From assembly GCA_029556045.1 (NCBI GenBank), contig JAKQGS010000269.1, positions 1-6,853 on the forward strand: a stretch of 6,853 nucleotides of DNA, given 5' to 3'. The DNA is from Pseudomonadota bacterium (GTDB lineage: Bacteria > Bdellovibrionota > Oligoflexia > Oligoflexales > Oligoflexaceae). The translations under genes and the position numbers were made by a program. The notes beneath the pieces are model-generated. The model saw only the letters and a program-made list of their open reading frames with translations, made no database searches and was not told the origin of the DNA. Positions 1 through 5,484 of this stretch are shown here, one piece after another. Within the stretch, counting starts at the first letter, position 1; each line of letters begins with the position of its first letter.

Positions 1-505
1 TCAGGGCTCGACCCAACTCCGATCCTTTTTGTCCCTTACGCAAGCCCCAGTTATCCAGGGCATGATCGGTTTCTGCCACCATGTGTCCGATGATACCGGG
101 CAGCCCCATCCGCTGGCCGTCTTCCGGGCTGTAGATCTTGCTGATGCCATAGGACTCCAGATCCTGGATTTCCTCCGGCACAATCACCCCGCCACCACCA
201 CCAAAAATCTTGATGTCGCTGGCACCGTTTTCGTTGAGGAGATCTCGAATATATTTAAAGAATTCAACATGCCCGCCCTGATAGGAAGACAGGGCCACCG
301 CATGCACGTCTTCCTGAATCGCCGCCAGCACGATTTCCATCGCCGAACGGTTATGCCCCATATGGATCACCTCAACCCCACGATCCTGAAGTAGGCGACG
401 CATGATGTTGATACTGGCGTCGTGACCGTCAAAGAGTGCCGTCGCGGTGAGAAAGCGAATTTTGTTTTGGGGCTTATAGGTTTTTAGAGTTTCAATATCG
501 TGCAT
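1..505 (-). CDS. icmF: Fused isobutyryl-CoA mutase IcmF, N-terminal part (partial, runs off the left edge)
   Basis: Seen: an open frame from ATG at 505 to the window edge, 168 residues, beginning [19 protein letters not shown] cobalamin-binding fold is clear: FDGHDAS at residues 25-31, with His28 as the expected lower axial ligand of B12; SSYQGGH at 73-79; and the glycine run FGGGGGVI at 101-108, followed by PEE and [11 protein letters not shown]. Known: this arrangement, with the B12 domain at the N-terminus, is typical of IcmF, in which a MeaI-type G-protein chaperone and the mutase domain follow in one chain of about 1,100 residues. IcmF interconverts isobutyryl-CoA and n-butyryl-CoA in the cytoplasm using adenosylcobalamin, and some members also act on isovaleryl-CoA. 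The start is supported by an AGAGG Shine-Dalgarno 6 nt upstream. The GTPase and mutase domains lie outside the window, so a stand-alone B12-binding mutase subunit is not fully excluded, although the motif wording is that of IcmF. Confidence 0.88.
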   Translation of the reverse strand, partial: MHDIETLKTYKPQNKIRFLTATALFDGHDASINIMRRLLQDRGVEVIHMGHNRSAMEIVLAAIQEDVHAVALSSYQGGHVEFFKYIRDLLNENGASDIKIFGGGGGVIVPEEIQDLESYGISKIYSPEDGQRMGLPGIIGHMVAETDHALDNWGLRKGQKGSELGRAL

Positions 506-900
506 TCATTCCTCTTTCTCGATAGCAGGGGAATCCGGGACATAGCCTAAAAAGTGTCGGTAGTCTAATGAAAGAGAGCCGGTCTGGCAAAGGCTTTGCG
601 ACCGCTACGGGACCAATGATTCCGCTCTGAATCCCTGGTTTTGACTATCGGGAGACCCGGGGTTTTGGGGTGATGACCGATCAACGTTCGCATTCATACC
701 GCATTAGGTCTCAATTAATACAATATAAATTGCTTAATTAATCATTTCTATTTTTTATTATTTTTATTGCAAATATATTGATCGGAATACACCAAAAAAA
801 CCTGAAGGCTTATCCATTTAAATTAAACCAAGGCTGATGAATTTCATTTATAAGTATGAAATCATAGTTACAGGTTTCAACTGACATAAGGTTCCTGTCC
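506..900. other. Divergent intergenic region between icmF and the hydrolase gene
   Basis: This 395-bp stretch has no convincing gene. The left half (506-710) is of ordinary composition and holds the candidate icmF promoter. The right half (about 710-865) is very AT-rich, with runs of A and T, and presumably carries the promoter of the plus-strand hydrolase, though no clean -35/-10 pair is visible. A 7-bp inverted repeat, ATTTCAT (841-847) and ATGAAAT (856-862), separated by 8 nt, sits about 40-60 bp ahead of the hydrolase start and could be a regulator site or a small hairpin. The closest Shine-Dalgarno for the hydrolase is AAGG at 888-891, a weak site 9 nt from the ATG. Confidence 0.5.
562..590 (-). 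promoter_or_regulatory. Candidate sigma70-type promoter for icmF
   Basis: On the minus strand, TTGCCA (590-585, 5 of 6 to TTGACA) is followed after 17 bp by TAGACT (567-562, 4 of 6 to TATAAT). Transcription would begin near 555 and leave a leader of about 50 nt before the icmF ATG at 505. This is a match by eye; no riboswitch fold is evident in the short leader. Confidence 0.4.
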
Positions 901-1935
901 ATGACCCCCTTCAGACTGGTTTTTATGACATGGCTCCTGAATGGTTGTTTTGCCCTGTCCTCGCGGGGCTATCAGGGCCCCGTGTCCGATCACTTCGACG
1001 GGGAAAGATTCTTGAATGAACAACCAACACCGGATCGAACATTTTCCGACCTTTGGCACTGGCAACTCAAGGGCCACAAAGCCCCATGGCCACCATACAT
1101 AGACTATCCCTTTGGGCCCAAACCTCTCGATCGGGTGGGCCAGGGGGATCTCCGGGTCACCCTCATCAATCATGCGACAACCCTGATTCAAATGGACGGC
1201 ATCAATGTCCTGACGGATCCCATTTGGTCCGAGCGGGCCAGCCCATTCAGCTGGGCAGGACCCAAGCGCGCCAGAGCCGCGGGGATACGCTTTGAAGACC
1301 TCCCGAAAATCGATGTGGTCCTGATCAGTCATAATCACTACGACCACATGGATATCGAAACACTGCAAAAGCTGGAGTCTGCATTTGACCCGGTTTTTTT
1401 GGTGGGACTTGGTAACGCGCACTATCTGGACGGCCTTCAAAATGTCCATGAGTTGGATTGGGGCCAGGCCCACCCGCTGACCAACGGGATGGACGCGGTG
1501 TTTGTGCCCGCGCAACACTTTTCCAGCCGCGGCCTGCGGGATCGCAATCGTTCCCTCTGGGGAGGGTTTGTGATCAAGAGTCCGCATGGCAATGTCTACT
1601 TTGCGGGAGATACGGGGTATGGACCTTTTTTCAGGAAACTTGGCTCACAGTTTGCGCCCCTTCGTCTGAGCATTCTCCCCATTGGGGCGTATGAGCCCCG
1701 TTGGTTTATGGAGCCCATGCACTTGAATCCTGACGACGCGGTGTTGGCGCATCTCGACTTAAAGAGCCACCAAAGCATGGGAATGCACTATGGCACCTTC
1801 CAACTCACCGATGAGGCCATCGAAGATCCACCCAAAGCGCTGGACTTGGCGCTTAAGACGCGCAATCTGTCGGCGGATAAGTTCTGGGTTCTCAGGTTTG
1901 GGGAAGGACGGGATGTTCCCGCCGTCGAAAGATAG
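901..1935 (+). CDS. NAPE-PLD-like metallo-beta-lactamase-fold hydrolase, probable lipoprotein
   Basis: Seen: 344 residues. The metal-binding signature HNHYDH is at residues 144-149 (His144, His146, Asp148, His149), with further ligand candidates His206 (PAQHFSSRG), Asp237 (AGDTGYG) and His296 (MHYGTF). EPMHLNPDDAV around His274 is also typical of this branch. Known: proteins of this layout resemble the N-acylphosphatidylethanolamine phospholipase D and UlaG-like branch of the metallo-beta-lactamase superfamily, two-metal hydrolases that often act on phosphodiester or lipid substrates. The N-terminus is a short hydrophobic segment ending LLNGC at residues 12-16, a near-lipobox (Asn at -2 is unusual), followed by YQGPVSDHFDG, the segment that commonly follows the lipid anchor in bacterial members. 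Inferred: a lipid-anchored envelope hydrolase; the substrate is not predictable. The gene stands alone on the plus strand and converges on murJ with a 26-bp gap and no intrinsic terminator between them. Confidence 0.88.
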   Translation: MTPFRLVFMTWLLNGCFALSSRGYQGPVSDHFDGERFLNEQPTPDRTFSDLWHWQLKGHKAPWPPYIDYPFGPKPLDRVGQGDLRVTLINHATTLIQMDGINVLTDPIWSERASPFSWAGPKRARAAGIRFEDLPKIDVVLISHNHYDHMDIETLQKLESAFDPVFLVGLGNAHYLDGLQNVHELDWGQAHPLTNGMDAVFVPAQHFSSRGLRDRNRSLWGGFVIKSPHGNVYFAGDTGYGPFFRKLGSQFAPLRLSILPIGAYEPRWFMEPMHLNPDDAVLAHLDLKSHQSMGMHYGTFQLTDEAIEDPPKALDLALKTRNLSADKFWVLRFGEGRDVPAVER

Positions 1936-1961
1936 GCTCAATCGTCGATTGGTCTCATCTA

Positions 1962-3605
1962 TCAAACGGAGCTTTTACCGGATGAACCCCGCTTCGAGAC
2001 CATCCGTAAAATTTCCCGGGGCGACATGCGGAAATTGCGGCTGACAAAAAAGCCAAAAACCCCCAGCGTCAAAACCCCATTTAGGACAATGGCGATGATC
2101 GCCTGGGCCTTGGGATGATCGATTCCACCGAATTGCACCGCATGCAGACCGTGACTGCACAGTCCCTGTAGGATCAGGGCTCCTAGCCCCGACAGGAGCA
2201 TGAAGCCCATGGACCGAAAACTTTGGGCACGGTTCCAGGCGAGCGACTGACCCCGAAGCCCCATAAAGAGTATCAGGCAATTCATGCTGAGGGTGATGGA
2301 GGTGGTGGCCGCCAGCCCCACATGTCCCAGCTTATCCACCAACAGGGAGTTGCCGAGGTAGTTCACGGCGATACTTCCCAGAGATACCTTCATCGCAAAG
2401 GACGTGCGCTCCACCGCATAATAAAACGCGGTGAGAACTTTGATGAGCCCGTAGCCCATCATGCCGAAGCTGTATGCAAACAGCGCCTGACCGGTGGCGA
2501 TGGCATCGTTTTCTGTGAACCGTCCACTTTGAAACAGCAGGGTGATCACCTCACGGCTGTTCATCAGGAAAAACACCAGGCAGGGCAGCATCAGCCATAC
2601 CACCAATTCCGTGGCTTTCTGAAATTCCTGTGAGGCTTGGACGTCAACTTTATGGCCAGCCCGCACGATGGAGCGAGTCAGATTGGGCAACACCGCCACA
2701 CCCACGGCCACTCCAAATAAGCCGATGGGAAGCTGCAGGAGTCGAAAGGCGTAGTTCAGCCAGGTCACCGCCCCCTCGCCAAGGCTGGTGGCGAAATTCG
2801 TGTTGATATAGATATTCACCGGTCCCGAGCTGGCGGCCACGGCGGCGGGAGCCATGATGGTCAGCACGTGTTTAACATCCGGCGACCAGGGCAGACTTTT
2901 TCCCCAATGCCTCCAGCCCCCGCGGATCAAGTGCAGCATCCCCACCAGCTGCATGGTGAGCTGTCCCATGCCACCAGCTAATACTCCGACCGCAAGACCG
3001 GTGATGGCACGGCCCGCAAAATCAGCTTCAAAGGATTGGGGCAACCACGCCTCAAACCAACCGGCCAGCGGCCACGCCCCGAAAATAAATCCAAAGTTAA
3101 AGGCGACGGGGGACAGGGCGCTCAGAAAAAAACGACCCTTTTGATGCAAGGCCCCCATAGCCACCGCACCAAGGACCGTAAATCCCAGATAAGGAAACAA
3201 CAGGCGTGCCAGGTTGGTGGCATTTTGGTCAAACAACTGGGCGGTCGACGATTGTTTCACCTTGAGGGTCATGAGATCCACCAGGGTTGGCGACAGTAGG
3301 ATACCCAGCGTGCAGACAACGATGGATACGATTAAAAAGAGATAAAAGGTTTGAAAAACCAGTTTGCGGGCCCGCTGCTGGTCTGTTTCCCACAGGCCGC
3401 TGAATACTTTGGTAAAGGCGCTGCCAAGAGCACCTTCCGCCAGCATTTCCCTCAGCAGGTTGGGAATACGAAAGGCAACAATAAAGGCGTCCATGAAAAT
3501 GGACGCCCCAAAGATGTTAGCCACCACGATGTCACGCACAACGCCGGTGATCCGGCTCAGGAGTGTCCCCGATGCAAACAAAAAGCTGGATTTGACCGTT
3601 GACAC
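1962..3605 (-). CDS. murJ: Lipid II flippase MurJ (MviN family)
   Basis: Seen: 547 residues, strongly hydrophobic with many membrane segments. The N-terminus carries LSRITGVVRD, MDAF and NLLRE, which place Arg18, Arg24, Asp39 and Arg52 at the same numbers as the functionally important residues of E. coli MurJ. The later cavity arginine (E. coli Arg270) corresponds to Arg288 in NYAFRLLQLP. Known: MurJ is an inner-membrane MOP-superfamily protein of about 14 helices that moves lipid II from the cytoplasmic to the periplasmic face for peptidoglycan synthesis; E. coli MurJ is 511 residues. The start is GTG at 3605. A GGAAGGG stretch (3624-3618) lies 12 nt upstream, somewhat far, and an in-frame GTG at 3617 is too close to it to use. 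The exact agreement of the conserved-residue numbering favours 3605. The gene lies 41 bp downstream of the Hpt-like gene on the same strand, so the two are probably co-transcribed. Confidence 0.95.
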   Translation of the reverse strand: MSTVKSSFLFASGTLLSRITGVVRDIVVANIFGASIFMDAFIVAFRIPNLLREMLAEGALGSAFTKVFSGLWETDQQRARKLVFQTFYLFLIVSIVVCTLGILLSPTLVDLMTLKVKQSSTAQLFDQNATNLARLLFPYLGFTVLGAVAMGALHQKGRFFLSALSPVAFNFGFIFGAWPLAGWFEAWLPQSFEADFAGRAITGLAVGVLAGGMGQLTMQLVGMLHLIRGGWRHWGKSLPWSPDVKHVLTIMAPAAVAASSGPVNIYINTNFATSLGEGAVTWLNYAFRLLQLPIGLFGVAVGVAVLPNLTRSIVRAGHKVDVQASQEFQKATELVVWLMLPCLVFFLMNSREVITLLFQSGRFTENDAIATGQALFAYSFGMMGYGLIKVLTAFYYAVERTSFAMKVSLGSIAVNYLGNSLLVDKLGHVGLAATTSITLSMNCLILFMGLRGQSLAWNRAQSFRSMGFMLLSGLGALILQGLCSHGLHAVQFGGIDHPKAQAIIAIVLNGVLTLGVFGFFVSRNFRMSPREILRMVSKRGSSGKSSV

Positions 3606-3646
3606 CGGTTCGTATCACCCTTCCGTGGGCCTGAAATGCTGCCCGT

Positions 3647-4150
3647 TTAGCGCACGGAAACCTTTAAGCCCTGTTGCGCCCGGAAATATTCGATTTCCAG
3701 CACACTGATGGCTTCCATCGCTGATTCCCAATCAGCCCGCCGTGCGCATGCCTGCAGTTCGTAGGAACCTTTCATGAGATTGACTGCCCCAATCATAAGG
3801 GCATTCTTGGAGAGCTCGCAAGCAGCTTCTTCCAGCTCACGGCCATCCAGACGCCCCGCTGTGATACGGGCTTTTTTGAGATTAGCCCCCACTTTTTCCA
3901 GGGAGAGAGCAATGCGATCGGAAAATTTTTCTTCGTCGTTGGGAAATTGCAGAGCTTTCAGCATCCCAATCACTTCCTCGTCGATCACAACAGCAGGGTC
4001 ATGGGCGCGAGCAGACGGCGGCAGATCGCTATGAATAGCGGAAATTTCGAGATCAGGTTGATCAGCTATGGGAGCGCGACGGGTTTCAGGCCAGATAATG
4101 GACTTGGTCGCGGATGATTCATCGGGAGAACCCAAACTTGTCGGTGACAC
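3647..4150 (-). CDS. Degenerate Hpt-domain-like protein lacking the phospho-accepting histidine
   Basis: Seen: 167 residues from GTG at 4150. Residues 1-50 are polar and probably disordered; the remainder looks like a helical Hpt bundle, beginning AVVIDEEVIGMLKAL and ending RRADWESAMEAISVLEIEY, which resembles the last helices of Hpt domains (GDWEAA...LEAEF). In the phosphotransfer helix, where Hpt proteins read AAHSLKGSAANLGA, this protein reads AACELSKNALMIGA. The register is gapless, so His is replaced by Cys (Cys111) and the Lys-Gly of HxLKG by Ser-Lys. Inferred: it cannot act as an ordinary His phosphocarrier and may be a binding or scaffold relative. Start choice: an in-frame ATG at 4177 gives nine more residues, but a full AAAGGAGGT ribosome site lies inside that extension, 6 nt before the GTG at 4150. 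It sits 41 bp upstream of murJ on the same strand. No specific function is assigned; homology to Hpt is by pattern only. Confidence 0.75.
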   Translation of the reverse strand: MSPTSLGSPDESSATKSIIWPETRRAPIADQPDLEISAIHSDLPPSARAHDPAVVIDEEVIGMLKALQFPNDEEKFSDRIALSLEKVGANLKKARITAGRLDGRELEEAACELSKNALMIGAVNLMKGSYELQACARRADWESAMEAISVLEIEYFRAQQGLKVSVR

Positions 4151-4156
4151 GTTGCT

Positions 4157-4165
4157 ACCTCCTTT
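4157..4165 (-). promoter_or_regulatory. Strong Shine-Dalgarno that decides the start of the Hpt-like gene
   Basis: AAAGGAGGT reads on the minus strand from 4165 to 4157, followed by AGCAAC and then GTG at 4150. The match to the anti-Shine-Dalgarno is close to ideal and the 6-nt spacing is good. The upstream ATG at 4177 has no comparable site. Confidence 0.85.
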
Positions 4166-4200
4166 GCGCCGCTCCATGCGGGCGATTGTTTATCACCCCA

Positions 4201-4230
4201 CCTATAGAGATCGGGGGCAAACCTTTACAA
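4201..4230 (-). promoter_or_regulatory. Candidate promoter for the Hpt-like gene and murJ
   Basis: On the minus strand, TTGTAA (4230-4225) is followed after 18 bp by TATAGG (4206-4201), each 4 of 6 to consensus. Initiation near 4194 would give a leader of roughly 44 nt before the GTG at 4150. AT-rich DNA just upstream (about 4231-4265), including the inverted pair GATTTTTAA (4231-4239) and TTAAAAATC (4257-4265), could serve as an UP-like element. Weak by-eye assignment. Confidence 0.3.
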
Positions 4231-4296
4231 GATTTTTAATTTTAAACCAAAAATCTTTAAAAATCGATACAGTTTATAAAGAACAGAAAATAATAA

Positions 4297-4319
4297 GGCC
4301 TTATCGGGAGGATAAGGCC
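4297..4319 (-). terminator. Intrinsic terminator after the putative outer-membrane protein gene, possibly bidirectional
   Basis: A perfect 9-bp stem, GGCCTTATC (4297-4305) and GATAAGGCC (4311-4319), encloses a 5-nt loop. On the minus strand the stem is followed by TTATTATTTTC, a fair U-tract, and it lies 26 bp past the stop codon at 4346. On the plus strand it is followed by ATTCTTTTTCTT, so it may also stop transcription coming from the left. It isolates the outer-membrane protein gene from the Hpt-like/murJ unit. Confidence 0.85.
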
Positions 4320-4345
4320 ATTCTTTTTCTTAACATTTTGTTATT

Positions 4346-5269
4346 TCAGAACTTTTTTATAAAACTAAAGAACAGTTGCGACGTCTGCAGCACAAAGGTC
4401 TGCTCCTGCGAGTCCAAACCCCTCAAGGACAGCCCCACAGCCTCATAGGCCAGAATATCCTTCATTTGGATGCTGTGGGTATTCTGCTGGAAGCGCAGAC
4501 TGACGGCGGTAAATGGGTCGAATGTCATAAGACTTTCCAGATAAAAGACACGGCTTTGCACCTGAGTTTGAGCCAGATCCTGCCCCCAAAATCCCTTGCC
4601 GCCATCGTAGGCCAGGCGCCCCCAGGGGGAAACCGCCATGCCACCACTGATGGCATAGTCTGGGTTGACACGGTATCCCGCCCGGCCGCCCACCATCCAA
4701 GATTTAACGATGTGGCCGGTGGAAACATTTTTGAAGTTTTCCCGCACTAAAGCGCTATCCAGACCCAGCATGTATGAGGAAGCCAGGTTGCGTTCAAGTG
4801 CGGCTTGCAGCGCCATGCTGTTGTAACTGGCGTTGATCGTCTCTTTGGGCCCCGTCTGTGAGCTGACATGGGTCAAACGTCCACCAAACTGGTAACGATA
4901 TTTTTGCATCTGGCCCCAATAGGTTCCAGCAATTCCGATGGGAATGCCTGTGTGTCCGACCCGCTCAGCACCGGCTTCCGTACCATCAGCCCGGGTTTCC
5001 ATAAAACCAACGGCTGGCAGCTGCACATCCTGGAAGTGCGCCAGTCCGGTCATCATCTGAAAATCAAAACCCTGATTGCGGATGATCTTTTGGTAAGGTG
5101 GGGCGCCTTGTTCAACAAGGTCCGCGTTGACATCCTCAATCGTTCGGTCATCGGAATTTGTGGGGGAATTATCCGGAGACTCAGCCAGCAGGACTTCTGA
5201 CGACAGAAAAGTCAGGAAAAGAAGAGAGTGTACACCGGATTTTTTCAGGGTTTTCCACAGCATCAACAT
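4346..5269 (-). CDS. Secreted putative outer-membrane beta-barrel protein of unknown family
   Basis: Seen: 307 residues with an N-terminal signal peptide: basic KTLKK at 6-10, a hydrophobic core LLFLTFL, and a likely cut after LLA at residue 29. An acidic, Asn/Ser/Asp-rich linker follows (about 30-58). From about residue 65 there are alternating polar/hydrophobic stretches rich in Gly, Tyr, Phe and Gln, such as YRYQFGGRLTHVSS, SWMVGGRAGYRVN and QSRVFYLESLMTF, suggesting roughly eight or more transmembrane strands. The chain ends FFSFIKKF, and a C-terminal Phe is the usual recognition signal for outer-membrane insertion. There is no cysteine. I do not recognise a named family, so transport, adhesion or structural roles are all open. 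The ATG at 5269 has GAGG 8 nt upstream; a second ATG two codons later is less well placed. The gene is probably a single transcription unit: terminator downstream, its own leader upstream, and the 17-bp inverted repeat straddling its start. Confidence 0.78.
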   Translation of the reverse strand: MLMLWKTLKKSGVHSLLFLTFLSSEVLLAESPDNSPTNSDDRTIEDVNADLVEQGAPPYQKIIRNQGFDFQMMTGLAHFQDVQLPAVGFMETRADGTEAGAERVGHTGIPIGIAGTYWGQMQKYRYQFGGRLTHVSSQTGPKETINASYNSMALQAALERNLASSYMLGLDSALVRENFKNVSTGHIVKSWMVGGRAGYRVNPDYAISGGMAVSPWGRLAYDGGKGFWGQDLAQTQVQSRVFYLESLMTFDPFTAVSLRFQQNTHSIQMKDILAYEAVGLSLRGLDSQEQTFVLQTSQLFFSFIKKF

Positions 5270-5348
5270 CAGCGCAACCTCAACTCAGCAATTAACAACA
5301 GCAGCAGGAGTAGGAACTCAGTTTCAGGAGTGGTGTACACTCTCTTCT
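5220..5348. repeat. 17-bp perfect inverted repeat bracketing the start codon of the outer-membrane protein gene
   Basis: AGAAGAGAGTGTACACC (5220-5236) is exactly complementary to GGTGTACACTCTCTTCT (5332-5348), with 95 nt between. One arm lies inside codons 12-17 or so of the outer-membrane protein, the other about 63-79 nt upstream of its ATG. In the mRNA the arms could form a 17-bp helix that puts the ribosome site and start codon in the loop. Each arm also contains the self-palindrome GTGTACAC, so the two sites could instead be protein operators, 105 bp apart centre to centre. The repeat is certain; its role is inferred. Confidence 0.85.
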
Positions 5349-5384
5349 CGCAGCCACATCAGCAACCTTTGTACCAAAGACCAT
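5292..5384 (-). CDS. Possible 30-codon leader ORF ending in four Cys codons
   Basis: On the minus strand, an ATG at 5384 opens a 30-codon frame ending SYSCCCC and TAA (5294-5292), 22 nt before the ATG of the outer-membrane protein gene. The last codons are TGC TGC TGT TGT. It would start some 25 nt after a plausible transcription start and contains the upstream arm of the 17-bp inverted repeat. Known: short upstream ORFs rich in one amino acid can control the next gene by ribosome stalling, and Cys-rich ones are described in some bacteria. Against it: the ribosome site is poor and the Cys run lies in a simple CAG/CAA-type repeat, so it could be chance. Confidence 0.3.
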   Translation of the reverse strand: MVFGTKVADVAARRECTPLLKLSSYSCCCC

Positions 5385-5406
5385 TCGCGATATCTTGCTG
5401 TAAATA

Positions 5407-5444
5407 TTAGATATATCTAAATTCTGAGGAGTCTTTTCTGTCAA
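5407..5444 (-). promoter_or_regulatory. Candidate promoter with palindromic operator for the outer-membrane protein gene
   Basis: On the minus strand there is a perfect TTGACA (5444-5439). Seventeen to eighteen bp further on lies TTAGATATATCTAA (5420-5407), a perfect 14-bp palindrome, exactly where the -10 box should be. The -10 match itself is poor (3 of 6). Initiation near 5400-5410 would give a leader of about 135 nt. The overlap suggests a repressor or activator site controlling this promoter. TTGACA is also part of an 8-bp inverted repeat, TCTGTCAA (5437-5444) and TTGACAGA (5470-5477). Confidence 0.4.
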
Positions 5445-5484
5445 GGCGGACCCGTGCCTGTCGTTAGTTTTGACAGATCGGTGG

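Noticed and set aside
568..630. Twenty-codon plus-strand ORF in the icmF/hydrolase intergenic region
   Set aside because: Too short, no ribosome site, and it overlaps the candidate icmF promoter.
877..1587. Long minus-strand open frame (236 codons) opposite the hydrolase gene
   Set aside because: It is antisense to a gene with clear family motifs, shows no domain-like pattern, and is explained by the codon bias of the real gene.
1939..1951. CAATCG/CGATTG inverted repeat between the convergent hydrolase and murJ genes, considered as a terminator
   Set aside because: The arms are separated by a single base, so no RNA hairpin of this form is possible, and there is no T-tract on either strand.
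2223..2633. Plus-strand open frame (136 codons) inside murJ
   Set aside because: Antisense to a confidently identified membrane protein; the product is low in hydrophobic order and has no recognisable motif or ribosome site.
4148..4177. ATG at 4177 as start of the Hpt-like gene
   Set aside because: The nine extra codons contain the AAAGGAGGT ribosome site that serves the GTG at 4150; nothing resembling a ribosome site precedes the ATG.
4194..4230. Sigma28-type promoter suggested by TAAAG and CCCGAT upstream of the Hpt-like gene
   Set aside because: The spacing between the two elements is far too short for the sigma28 consensus.
5470..5475. Perfect TTGACA on the plus strand, considered as a rightward promoter
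   Set aside because: It would point into the antisense strand of the PBP-like gene with no plus-strand gene to serve; it is better seen as the second arm of the TCTGTCAA/TTGACAGA inverted repeat.
5437..5477. TCTGTCAA/TTGACAGA inverted repeat as terminator of the PBP-like gene
   Set aside because: The 25-nt loop is long, the stem is AT-containing and only 8 bp, and on the minus strand it is followed by A residues rather than T.
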